Below, piece after piece: positions 37,958 through 49,329 of a stretch of 64,000 bases of DNA. Within the stretch, counting starts at the first letter, position 1. Each line of letters starts with the position of its first letter. Made by a program: the position numbers and the translations under genes. Below the pieces are notes generated by a model, which searched no databases, was not told the DNA's origin, and worked only from the letters and a program-made list of their open reading frames with translations. Source of the DNA: Morella rubra (lineage: Eukaryota > Streptophyta > Magnoliopsida > Fagales > Myricaceae); assembly GCA_003952965.2 (NCBI GenBank), contig RXIC02000086.1:186001-250000 (forward strand). The letters run 5' to 3'.

Positions 37958-38562
37958 TCTTCTGGATTTTCATTTAGAGTGGCCGGGGTATTGTGCAGCT
38001 GTGCCAATTAAGCTCTCAAGACACAGATGAATACATCGTTGAAATAGTTTATCTAAGTAATACAACGTACGTAGCATTTTAAATTACAAGGTTAAACATG
38101 TGTCATAAGATTATATGTTACATTTTCTTCTGGATGGTTCCATCATTTAGTTAATATTTTAATCACTCTTGTCGCCCGATTATACAAAACAGAAAAAAGA
38201 AAACACCTCTAACGTAACACTTCTTTTGAATACCATTTGACTTTAGAAGGAAACTTCTTTTCTTTTTTTCTTTTTTTTTCTATATCTTTATAGATCTCCA
38301 GAGCATCTCATGCGAGCTGTATATAACACTTCAAACTATAGGTTAATTTGGGATAACCTTGTGATTTTCTTTCTAATATGGGATAACCTTTTTACTCTCT
38401 CACACGTGTATATTCAACAATCTCCCATCGAGTAGAACTCCCACCTCAGCAGAAGTGTTTTTTTTTTTCTTTCAAATCCTCGTCGTGAACCCACCCAACA
38501 CAGTCCACCTTGAAGCCTCCCGATCCTACCAAACTTTTTTTTTTTTTTTTTCTCTTAGGGCC

Positions 38563-41500
38563 TGTAATACCCCTCTAATTCTCTTAATTAATTATAATAA
38601 ATTGTATTTATATTATATTTTCGGATTTAATTATTTTATTAGTTTTAAAATGGGGAAATTCCTAAAAATAGTTTTGCATATCCTAAAATTATGAGAAAAA
38701 AAAAATCCTCTTTCTTGTCTTTTTAAGCTCTTTGATTTAAGTACTTATTATACTCATTTTGGTACCTTGAATATTTATTGCTGGTAAATACTAAAATACC
38801 CCTAATACATGTTTTAGCTCTATTTTCTTATAAAACCTTATTTTCTCTTCAATCTTTTTGCTTTTTTTGCATTACTCTCTTAATTACTAAGCCAATAGGA
38901 CATGTTCTAAGGTATTAGTGCATCTTAGGAATATTTTTGACAATTATTTCATTTAATTTGCTAAACTAGGCCTAGAAATTAGATTTTATTGCAAAAAGAC
39001 TTGAAAACAAAGCCCAATGGACCTCTCCCAAGCCCAATTCGGCCCAGCCCTTTTCCAAAGCCCATCCCACCTCTTTTTAAGTCACAAAACTGGCCAGCTC
39101 CTAGTTTAGTGCCCATAGAAATTTTTGTGGTCAAAGAGCAATCATTAGTCAACATTGCAATCATTAGTTGCCTCCCTTGCTGCCCAATCACCTTCTAATG
39201 CTTGAGTAGACTACCTAAGCTAAGCCCAGACACCTACTTAACCCTAAGAAGCCTAAACTAACCCTAGTTACTGGTAGTATAAATAGGACCATTGTGTGAA
39301 GGAATTCTTCACACTTTCATCTGGCCATTTCTCAAAGAAGGACAGAGATGAGAGAGAGAGCTAGAGAAATGAGGAGAAAGGAGGAGAGAAGAGAGAGAGG
39401 AGTCGTGCCCCCTAGAGAGAAGAAGAAGAATTTTTGGAGAAAAGTTGCAAAAAGGTTGAGGTATCGTGAGATATGGTGTCTAGGGGTTCTTATCTTGGTT
39501 ATTGATACTAACAGTGAGCTTAATGGAGGTTTTTGATACTCAAGAGATCATCAAAAGCTAAGAGGTTAGTTTGCATGTTAATGGTGTCATTAGCATTTTG
39601 ATGTTCTAGGTTAGTAACATGCAATTCTATGATTTAGAACTCTTCATTAGGTTGATTATGTGCTATAGGAATAATTAGTGTGGTTAAATGTTGGAGGATT
39701 TTGAAGAATTGAAAAAATTGTGAAAATTAGGGGGGGTGTTCGTTTTGTAAAAAAAACTGTAGGCTTTTGGTAGAATTGTGAATATTTATGTAGATTAAGA
39801 TTTTTAAAGGTTTTTGTGTAAAGGTTAGTGAAAAGTTTTAAAAGTATTTAATTTTTGTTAGAGTTTATAAAAAGATGTAGAGAGAGATGATTTGATGTAA
39901 TTGTTTAATAAAAAAAGTATTGGAGTTAGATGAAAAAGTATAGAGAGAAAATATTAGTTATACTTTTTTTAAAAAAAAGTACTAGAGTTTGTGTGAAAAG
40001 TTATTGGAGATTATGTAAAATGTATTGGTGTTTGTGTATAAATTTTTAAGATTTTGGATGTTGAATGTGATACTCATTCTAGAATAATTCTGAAAATGAA
40101 CATGCCCCGATCTTTTTGCCCCCTTTGATGAGTGACTCTTTACAGCCACTGACCCCCTTATGGAAGTGGGCTTGCCAGCAAGCCCAAGTGCAAGTCCACA
40201 TTGGACTTGGATTAGTGAACTTCGATCTTTGACTTATGTTTGACTAATGATAATACTTAGGTTTAATTGTTTGATTATTGGAACGCATCTCAGTTTGTTG
40301 AATTGGTATTTATTTTGGAAATAAATACAAGTTTATGGTTGTTGAACATTTGCAAAAGAATATGATTTTTTTTTGGAAATGATATATTTTTGGAAAATAT
40401 ATCAAAGTCATGGATTTATGGATTTATGGATATCATAGTGCATTTGCATAGCGTTTGGCATTAAAATGATAAAGGATATGACACTTTTTACGAAAAAGTT
40501 TATATGGGGTGACAGTAACGATCACTGGGGAATGCAACTATCACTACTAGGTAGGATGACCCCGGAGTAGAAGGCAGAATGAGACTCGTCTCCTAGGACA
40601 GCAAATATCTAGGACTATCCTAAAGTGCAGGGGAGATTGGACGCACAACCCTGGCTACTATGGGTGAATCATATGAATTTGTCAAGAAATGTGCCAATAA
40701 AGGAATAGAAAAGTGCATTGCATACATTGCATATTGTGTGCTGCATCACTGCCTGCTATATACTGCATGACTGTATGCTGCATATTGTATATCATCTCAC
40801 TGGTATTCTCTTTTGCTTATGAATTGCTTGTTGAACATGTACTGTTGTATGGATGTTATCACATGTTTTCATCCTCCCTTACTGAGTCCTTAAGATTCAC
40901 CCATTTGTTTGTCCATTTTTATAAGTCAGATATGCCGATATTCGATTATTTTGTTACCCATGAAATGATTACCCATGTCCTGGTCATCCACATCCATGCC
41001 CTGGTCACTGACGGCCTGGATATATGTTAAGATTTGATGTTTGAATTTAAAGGTTAAAATATGGATAAAGATTACACTTATGTTTGAATTTGAAAGATGT
41101 GGATAAGGATCTTGTATTTGAATTTAAAAGTGATGGATAGAGATATGTTTGAATTTTAAAAGTTGAAGAGATTGAGGTTAATATAATGGTCGCAGAGAAT
41201 GTATATTGGAGACCAAAATTTAGATTGAGGTGGTGCTACTAGGTTTCGAGAGATTGTTTAACAATTATTGGAAAAGCTTTAAGGATTGGTTAAGCGTTTG
41301 AGATAAGTGGTTCTTCAATGAGATTTTAAACATGCACAGTATTTTATATGGTTTTGATGTATTATTTGGGGAATGAACAAATTTTGGGTAAAAGGTGATT
41401 GTCGAGATTTCGTGAAATTCAATTGAAATATTTATAACTTGTTTTGATGAACATACTTTGAAAATTTATCCATGTGCTAGTGATATATTTTTGTGGTTTG

Positions 41501-41780
41501 TGTGGTGATCAATGTATCTTTGTATCCTATGTGACCAATATATCTCGCGGTCTTTATGGCCAATTTGATGTCCTTCGTGGTATTTGGAGGTCTTTGTGGC
41601 CTTCTGTGCGGTCTAGAGGTCTGTGTGACTGTTAGTGATTTTCATATATTGTGTGGCCTTGAATATTTTAATACAAATTAGTTTTGAAATATTAGGGCCT
41701 AAATAAATGATTGCCATGGTGAAAAAGCCTTATTTTATACAAAAATCTTTTCCTTTGGAGTTTATGCTTGGAGCATTACA
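38563..41780 (+). mobile_element. Solo LTR, probably a Tekay/Del-type Gypsy element
   Basis: The element begins TGTAATACCCC and ends GGAGCATTACA, the matching LTR termini of long plant chromovirus LTRs. Length is 3.2 kb. A promoter-like GTATAAATAGG lies at 39277-39287, followed by a purine-rich leader (AGAGAGAGAGCTAGAG). A CCCCGGAGTAG segment near 40560, common in such LTRs, is present. There is no primer-binding site after the 3' end and no internal coding domain. The five bases on each side (GGGCC and ATTAC) do not match, so this is not a simple solo LTR with a target duplication. Short frames within it are not genes. Confidence 0.7.
39732..40108. mobile_element. MITE-like insertion inside the solo LTR
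   Basis: The ends are inverted: GGGGGTGTTCGTTTT on the left, and GGGGCATGTTCATTTTC when the right end is reverse-complemented. The interior is AT-rich. A diverged copy lies at 31237-31593. The target duplication is not clear. Confidence 0.55.
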
Positions 41781-41945
41781 ATTACTAGGTGGTGTTGCAT
41801 GATTCACAAGGTGCAAGCAGTTGTCACCTACGATGGGACACATTAATTGATCACTTTTCATATACTTCATCCACGGGACGGGACAAGGACTATCAACCTC
41901 TTTGAATAAAGCCGACCGCCGATATTTAGTGACAACACAAATGGG
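41781..41945. repeat. Diverged copy of the B 3' flank
   Basis: Starting directly at the LTR end, this segment resembles 27735-27930 (GGTGGTGTTGCATGATTC against GGTGGCGTTGCCTGATTC; CTTTGAATAAAGC in both). It is therefore B-derived, whereas the left side of the LTR is A-derived. Confidence 0.6.
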
Positions 41946-41959
41946 TAGGCAAACGAGGA

Positions 41960-42300
41960 AATCGCCTAAGCCCCTAATTAAGAAGGTCCTATATTATAGC
42001 TTAAAAAATATAAAACACATTTTATAAAATTAAAGTTGAAAATAAAAGACTAATATTGTAGCTTATAAAATAGGAAACACTTTTATAAAATTAAAATTGA
42101 GAAAAAAAAGTCTAAAAATTTAGGAATATAAGATAATGAAAGGTCTACAAAATAAGAAAATTGTAAAAATTAATTTACAAAATTGAAAATAAAAAATCCA
42201 AGATAGAAACTAGCACGGACAATAATAACAGTGTAATTAACACTATTAGCATGTATCTCTCTTTTTTTAAATAATAGGACCACTTCTGTCTCTCAAAAAA
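41960..42300 (+). repeat. Repeat copy, inverted partner of 4196-4545
   Basis: This matches the reverse complement of 4196-4545 over about 340 bases, ending in the AATAATAGGACCAC motif that starts the following tandem array. No coding capacity is seen. Confidence 0.75.
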
Positions 42301-42770
42301 TTAAATTCTCATTTCCTAAATAATAGGACCACTTCCCACAAATTCTTTTCTTAAAACCTAGCACCACAACTGTCTACTTTTGCTAATACCTCAAGTTCTC
42401 AAAAAATTAAATTATCATAACTAAATAATCGGACCACTTCCCACAAAATTGTATGCCTAACACTACAACTATCTATTTTATTGCTAATTAACTTAAGTTC
42501 TCAAAAAATTAAATTCTCATAACGTTTTCTAAATAATATGATCACTTCCCACAAATTTTATTCCTAAAACCTAACACCACAACTATTTATTTATTGCTAA
42601 ATAACTCAAGTTCTCAAAAAAATTAAATTCTCATAATGTTTCTTAAATAATACGACCACTTCTCACAAATTCTTTCCTAAAACCTAGCACGACAACTACC
42701 TACTTTATGTTAATTAACTCAAGTTCTCAAAAAATTAAATTCTAATAACATTTTATAAATAATATGACCA
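42270..42770 (+). repeat. Tandem array, about five units of roughly 100 bp
   Basis: Units contain AATAATNGGACCACTTC, CCACAAATTCTTTCC, AAAACCTAGCACCACAACT and TCAAGTTCTCAAAAAATTAAATTC-like words. They are moderately diverged. The array runs into TAGGGGTGTAAGTTCGGTT at 42774, which looks like the end of an unrelated hAT-type element. Confidence 0.8.
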
Positions 42771-43309
42771 CAACTAGGGGTGTAAGTTCGGTTCAGCCTC
42801 CGGAGGAGCTCCGGCTTCGGTTTCGTCACCGATTCCAAGAAGCTGAGGTCCATAGCTTTCAGAAATTGGAACCATTGGTGATTTTGGAGATTATCCGGAA
42901 GCGAAAGTTTTTGCCAGTTCTCCAGAAAACCAATTCAGTTTATTTCTTTAACTTAATATTAAAATGACGATGTTCTATTTTAACTAGAACATTGTTTGTT
43001 TTTTTTTTTTTTTTTGAGAAAAAATGTATATAAAAAAAAACCCTAACTCTCTCCTCTCCCTCCCCAAAGTCCCCCCTTCTCCTTCGACCTTTGCACAGTT
43101 CACAGTTCACATTAATATATTAAAGTGACTCTACGAGAGTCAAATGCGATCTGTGTTGGTCTCACGGGTCTGGCAAAGAAAATAGGTCTGGGTCAGTCAA
43201 ATGGGTTGGCTTCGTGGGTTAACTTCATTAAATAAGGTGGCCCTCTCTCAACCGTCGGATATCTAGTTTTTAATCTCATTCTTTGCTTCACACAATAAGG
43301 CTTAGCACA

Positions 43310-43830
43310 ATAATTGAACTCCAGAGTAGTTCCATCCCCAGAGTAGCCTCCATTATTGTGGATGGCCCCACTTGAATAGAATCCTTTTGTTAGATTACTT
43401 CCATCATATCATGTGGGGGCGGCCGGATGGGTTCCGTACAAAACAAAACAGCCATGTTTTTAGTTGTAGGGTCCTTCTGGACCTGCAGTTACGGGGCGCA
43501 ATTTCGCCGACAATATTGTTCACCGTGTGATCGCAGGATGAGAGTCAAGATGGCCGTGACGGATCATACATCGAGTATTACATGAAGGAACACCAGGGCT
43601 CTTCCATCAAAGACGCAAAAGAGAAAGTTGTCGATATAATTTCAGACGAATGGAAGTGCCTAAACAAAGAGTGCCTCTCTCCAAATCCATTTCCAGCAAC
43701 ATTCACTCAGGCTTCTCTTAATCTTGCCAGAATTGTTCCATTGTTATATGGCTATGACGATAAGATAATCATGGCCTTCCAAGCCTGGAAGAGCATATGA
43801 AATCCGTTCTTTACGAAAGTGTCTGTGTAG
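43310..43830 (+). pseudogene. Orphan B-type TPS intron 6 and exon 7
   Basis: 43310-43536 matches the 3' part of B intron 6. It is followed by a proper acceptor (GATCGCAG) and exon 7 at 43537-43830 ([31 protein letters not shown]). A 5-bp insertion near 43764 shifts the frame, which stops at 43800, and two bases are missing near 43818. No exons 1-6 precede it. Its 3' flank continues as in B1. It is the tail of a lost B copy. Confidence 0.85.
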
Positions 43831-46150
43831 GCCAGGCATATTTTGAAAATAAGCTCGAAGCGTTCTGAATACCGTGTAAATTAAGAGATGTGATGTGAAC
43901 TCGTTAACATCAATGCAGGACGAGTACTTTCTGTTCTGAATTTAAAGAAAAATTAAATCATTAAATGTTGGTCAATTAGTTTTGTTAGCCAAGCAGCGTC
44001 GATCCGAAAAATAATAAGTGGACCTGATCCTCAAGTTTTATTAGCTCATGCCCTTTTAACAGCTATGCGCGTTACTTGTTTTTGATCAACTGTTTTTTGT
44101 GTCAAGCGTCTAGCAGGCTATAACCAAACCCCATATCCATTATAAATTGGGTGGCGTTGCCTGATTCCTGAGGTAGCTGTCGTCTCACCAATCTATGGGC
44201 CCATACCATCATAGTGCGCCTCATACCTATGGGTAAAAATTGAATTAGACCCCATAATTTATAATTTGTCTAATTACATGCTATAAGTTTAAAAGATATC
44301 AATCATCACTCTCTATTCAATTTGGCCTTAAACTACACAAAAAATGATTGAAATGACACTCTAAGACAAAATTACTAAGAATATTTTAAAAAAATGATAT
44401 ATATACATAAAAGGTATATTTTCTGAATAAAATAGAAAAATTCTATTTCATTGCTATATTTACTTTTGATTTCGAATTTTTTTTTCTCAATTCTTTCTTA
44501 GAGGGGTTTTTTTTGTCAATGCACATCACTTTCGCTAGACCAAAAGTACGATGATTTATTATTTTTAAAAATTTATGGGGCATAGAAAAAAAAGTTATAG
44601 AGTCTAATTTAATTTTTATTCATAGATATGGGACATACTATGATGTTTCTCCTAGCGTATAAAGTGTAATTGTTTTTAAAGATGTTATAAATGTCAGTAA
44701 TAGCCCCTTAAACTAGTCTAACGTCGGGTGCAACAAATTCTGATATGGCCACGCAAACCCTTTTCACACCAAAGCTTTGCCTCAAATGAGATGTTACCCC
44801 CACCTAACTTAAATCTCCCTTTGCAATTAAAGTTCGATTAAGTGCTATATATCCTACCTTGTGTAGAGCTTGAATTTTATTTTATGATTTTTTTTTTCTT
44901 TCTAGCTAGTGTCAGAATATTATCCTTTGTGAACATAGGAATCATATGCATCTCTGACCTCTTCACTTTCTATTATGAAGTTTAACCAAATTTTTATTGA
45001 GAGCTCTTTGAACCAATTCCAATATTGGCTCTCCACCCACTACAAAAGACGGGCCAGTACCCATGATCACACAAGAGAAGGAACGCATGCATGTCAAAAG
45101 TCTTTCTTTCTTCTCCTTTCTTCTCATTGCTTTAGTTTTACTCTTCTATTCACTTATCCCATATTGCTTTTTTCTTCTCAGCATGCAATTTAGTCTCAGT
45201 AGTTTATGATCAAACAGAGGGAGTGCTGAAAATAATTAAATGGCAATAATAAATCTCCTTGGAATTTTGCTTCCTCTAGAGGTTCCCCAAATCACAAACT
45301 ATTATAATTATATGAAAAAATCCAAGCAATAGCTAAATGATCAATCAAACGTGGTCCTCCTCTCTAAGGCAGTAGGAGATCACGTACGCGGGCTTTTATT
45401 TGTGTTTTAGTTTTCAAAGGGTATGGACATAGGGCTAGTAATGTCAGAGTCCAGTATAAAGCAAGGAGAAAAGGACGAAGGAAGGTCGTGAGAAAAGAGA
45501 GAGACAGAGTGTGTATATTCACTTACTAAAAGAATGAACAGGACGTAAAGATGTATACACCCGAAGGAAAAGAATAAGCTAACACCTAACAAACTGAAAA
45601 GAATAAAATACACCTAAGAAATACAGAAAAGAAATATTAGCTAACAGAAAAGGAAGATTCGAGAGACTGCAAAAGCTGTTGAGTCTGTTGTATCCGCTGC
45701 ATGTGACTGAGCAGGAGTTAGCTGGGACGGTGCAGAAGCTGGCTGGGACGCGGCGTCGTGATCAGCATTATCATTCAGTAAGAAGTAATGTGACCTAAAA
45801 TTGCACCGACTTACAAATCACAAGAAGTTACTGAACAGACTGAAAGAAGAAAAGGGCGAAGCACGTACGATTTATGCTTTTAGGTAGCGACTTGCATCCT
45901 GATAGGATTGGCGGTGCACTATGAGAAACGTTATTTGGTCTTATTTGGACGGCATAAAAGACAGCCAGACTCGGATCACCTCAAAAGGTGAGAACGACGC
46001 ATGCGTGTCACATATAACGCACTCGTTTAGCATTGGAGGACACATATTTATTGTTTGAATAAAAATTTTAAATGTTTCCATCTGCAAACGTGCTACACGG
46101 GGTCTCAAACGTTTTAAATATTTCCGAACAAAATACTGTTGATCACCCCG
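43831..46150. repeat. Second copy of the B 3' flank, leading into the B2 promoter
   Basis: Matches 27339-30100 in order (see that entry), with an extra AT-rich piece at 44440-44620 and the insertion at 45445-45783. The frames seen here are not conserved proteins. The final part, 45790-46030, forms the distal promoter of B2. Confidence 0.7.
45445..45783. mobile_element. 339-bp insertion of unknown type upstream of B2
   Basis: Compared with the B1 flank at 29872-29900, B2's flank is interrupted here. AGTAATGT occurs on both sides (45437-45444 and 45784-45791), and once at the empty site. The insert starts CAGAGTCCAGTATAAAGC and ends CATTATCATTCAGTAAGA. It has no inverted ends and no poly-A. 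A short solo LTR read on the minus strand (TGAATGAT to CTCTGACA) is possible. Confidence 0.65.
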
Positions 46151-46158
46151 TGGCATCC

Positions 46159-46165
46159 TATAAAT
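46159..46165 (+). promoter_or_regulatory. Likely TATA box of TPS B2
   Basis: TATAAAT in CCTATAAATTGCATCC lies 105 bases before the B2 ATG. TACACGGGGT at 46094-46103 is shared with the A promoters. Confidence 0.55.
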
Positions 46166-46263
46166 TGCATCCATGCACACAATGCCTCCCACAATGAAAC
46201 GTCCTCCGAAACAAAAATCTCCCTTCCCCCTTCAGATTCACTTGGTCATACTCGTTGATCTCC

Positions 46264-49200
46264 ATGGCATTAATGTCTACTAAAGCTTTCTTTGCTTCCT
46301 CCAGTCCCCCAATTCCTCCGACCAAAAAATTTCCACAAATTGCCAATTCAAACCCCTTCAGCCTCACTTCTTTGCCAAGTGCGCACAAACATTGGAGCAT
46401 TGCCCACGTTCACACATTGGCTTCTAGTCCCCAACGTCATAGTTTCGGAACAAAACATGACACCGTATGTTTTGTATCCCCTTTTTCTGAATCTCCTTGT
46501 ACTTTCCTAGACCTTCAAGTTTCCATTTCCTGAAGTTAACTCACCTTGTTTGCAGGCCGATTTCGGAGCCCGCCATGCACAAAAATTGGAACTATGCAGG
46601 AACTTACTGCGCAAATCAGGAGAAAATCCATTCGAGAGTTTAAGCATGATTGATGCTGTCCAACGCCTGGGCATTGACTACCACTTCCAGGAAGAGATCC
46701 GAACAATTTTAAGTAAGCAATGTGCAAATTACACTTCTTATGGTGACTGTGGTCATGAGCTTCATGACGTTGCACTACGCTTTCGACTGCTTAGACAAGA
46801 AGGTTACTATGTGCCTGCTGCCGGTGGGTATCAATTTCCGTTCAGAGTGTTATCATTAGTGTATACTATATTTGAACGATGATAATTTCACCCATTTAGT
46901 TTTTGGAACAGATATATTTATCAACTTCAAGGACACGGCATTGGGAAAGTCTACCAAAGAACTGAGTGAAGACATCAACGGATTGATGGCTTTATACGAA
47001 GCCTCACAGCTAAGTATAGAAGGTGAAGACATACTCGATGAAGCTGGAAACTTTTGTAAGCAGCTTTTGAAGTCATTAGAGAAAAATCTTGACGACAATC
47101 AAGTCAGTGTTGTTAATCATACTTTGGGGCATCCTCACCACAAAAGCCTGGCAAGGTTCATGGCCAAAAAGTATTTCCTCAGTAACCCCGCCGGCACAAA
47201 TGGATGGTTGAATGAGTTACAACATCTGGCAAAAATGGATTTCAATATGGTCCAATCTATGCACCAAGCAGAAGTTATACAAATTTCCGAGTAAGTTTAA
47301 TAGTAACTTGAAATTGCTCGATCAAATTGGCTCGATTATTTCGGTCTAATATTAAACCTCAATTAACGTCTTAGATGGTGGAGAGATCTTGGTTTAGCTA
47401 AGGACCTAAAGTTTGCCCGGGACCAACCACTCAAGTGGTACACTGTTTGCATGGCCTGTCTTACAGATCCAGACTTGTCAGACGAAAGGGTTGAGCTCAC
47501 AAAACCCGTGTCGTTCATCTATCTTATAGACGACATCTTCGATGTCTATGGGACGCTTGAGGAACTCACTCAGTTTACAGAGGCCATTAACAAGTATGCA
47601 TAATGCATCTATACAACGTATATAATAATTACATTATCAATTGTTTGTTTCCTGTAAACCATTATTATTGATCTCAAATCAACGCCTACAGATGGGATTC
47701 TGCAGATCTTGATCAATTACCCGAATACATGAAAATATGCTTTAGGGCTCTCTATGAAACCACTAACGAAATCAGTTACAAGATATATCAGAAGCATGGG
47801 TGGAACCCTATAGACTCTCTAAGAAAGACGGTAATATTTCTATCAGCAACAATATCAGTTTATGTCCAAAATTTCCTTGTCCGTGACAGTACTATAAATA
47901 GGCATATTCATAAAAATAATGACATTTCCATGATTGTTGCAGTGGGCGAGTTTGTGCGATGCCTTTCTAGTGGAGGCACAGTGGTTTGCATCTGGGCTCG
48001 CTCCAAAGTCAGAAGAGTATTTAAAGAATGCAGTTGTCAGTTCAGGGGTGCATGTCCTCCTAGTTCACACATTCTTCCTTTTGGGGCAGCGCATAAAAAA
48101 GGAAACTGAAAATCTTGTGGAGAATCAGCCGGGCATAATCTCTTCCCCGGCCACAATTCTTCGGCTTTGGGATGACTTGGGAAGTGCCAGGGTGAGGACA
48201 CTTTTTTTTTTTTTTTTTTCTGACAACAACATTTTATTGCTACACGGTTAACACAGTCACAGTCACATACAAGAATATCTCTCGGCAGAGCTGAGAGAGG
48301 ATTAGAACCACAGTTTCTGTTAGTTACACACCATCTAGCAACAAAATTTTCCATGAAATTCCCGTCCCTAGGGGTCCAAAGAAATTCCCACGTGGGGTAT
48401 TCATCAAGAATACACCTAATTCTATTAATTTCTCCAGCAATCATCCAGTCGGGTGTGACCCGCTCATTGACCTGTGTGCATACAACTAAGGAATCACCTT
48501 CAATAATCACATGGGAACAGTTCAAATCAACCGCAACCTGGCATGCTAGAAGGGCAGCTAGTGCCTCCCCTTTCTGAGGATTGCTACCTTTCCTCCCGAA
48601 GTCTGCCCGTACTATTTCCAGGACACTTACATGAAGTAATTTGTCTTTTGTTTCGGAAAGTTAATGCATACATTACTCAAAAAATAACGCACGTGGTCAA
48701 GGCAAAACCACCAGATATGATATTCCACAAAAAGCAATACAGGGTTGAGACATTCGACGTCTCAGTTCTAACCTACCGTAGGTATATGGTGTCACAAACT
48801 CATAGCGGGCCAGAGTAGTTCCATCTCCTGGTCGTACTTGATAGCCAAATATTTAGTTCACCGTAGCCTCCATTATTGTGGATGGTGCCACTCGAATAGA
48901 ATATTCCTTTTGTTAGATTACTACCATCATATCATGTGGGGGGTGGGGTTCCATGGAAACAGCCTTGTTTGTTTTTTGTTATAGGGTCCTGGAGTTACTG
49001 GGGCGCAATTTCACCACCAATATTGTTCATGTGATCGCAGGATGAGAGTCAAGATGGCGTGACGGATCATACATCGAGTATTACATGAAGGAATAGCAGG
49101 GCTCTTCCATCAAAGACGCAAAAGAGAGAGTTGTCGATATAATTTCTGACGCATGGAAGCGCCTAAACAATGAGTGCCTCTCTCCAATCCATTTCCAGCA

Positions 49201-49329
49201 ACATTCACTCAGGCTTCTCTTAATCTTGCCAGAATCGTACCATTGTTATATAGCTATGACGATAATCATGGCCTTCCAAGCCTGGAAGGGCATATGAAAT
49301 CCGTGCTTTACGAAAGAGTGTCTCTCTAG
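46264..49329 (+). pseudogene. TPS-g terpene synthase B2, exons 1-6 intact, exon 7 broken
   Basis: Exons 46264-46464, 46556-46823, 46912-47290, 47375-47593, 47692-47830 and 47943-48191 join in frame to the middle of the second metal-binding motif. DDIFD is at about residues 335-339, with FARDQPLKW upstream. Intron 6 carries a LINE fragment (48204-48619). Exon 7 (49041-49329) lacks one base near 49057, has TAG at 49094-49096 in the frame aligned to the other copies, and lacks another base near 49186. A transcript would thus lose the C-terminal helices needed for the active-site fold. The 3' part of intron 6 and exon 7 resemble the orphan exon at 43.5 kb more than B1, so the gene is a mosaic. 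Ancestral function is as for A1. Confidence 0.85.
48204..48619 (-). mobile_element. 5'-truncated LINE (RNase H end) in B2 intron 6
   Basis: The minus strand encodes the C-terminal RNase H-like domain typical of plant LINE elements (VIIEGDSLVV, FLWTPRDGN, ARW) and ends in a poly-A tail, seen as poly-T at 48202-48220. It is bounded by the 9-bp direct repeat AGGACACTT (48195-48203 and 48620-48628). B1 has the single, nearly identical site GTGAGGAGACTTGCATG. The insertion is therefore younger than the B1/B2 split. Confidence 0.9.

Noticed and set aside
39348..39536. Arg/Glu-rich 62-codon frame
   Set aside because: It lies in the GA-rich leader of the solo LTR; composition explains it.
42774..42970. 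TAGGGGTGTAAGTTCGGTT start as a complete hAT element
   Set aside because: Only one end-like sequence is visible, with no matching second terminus or target duplication.
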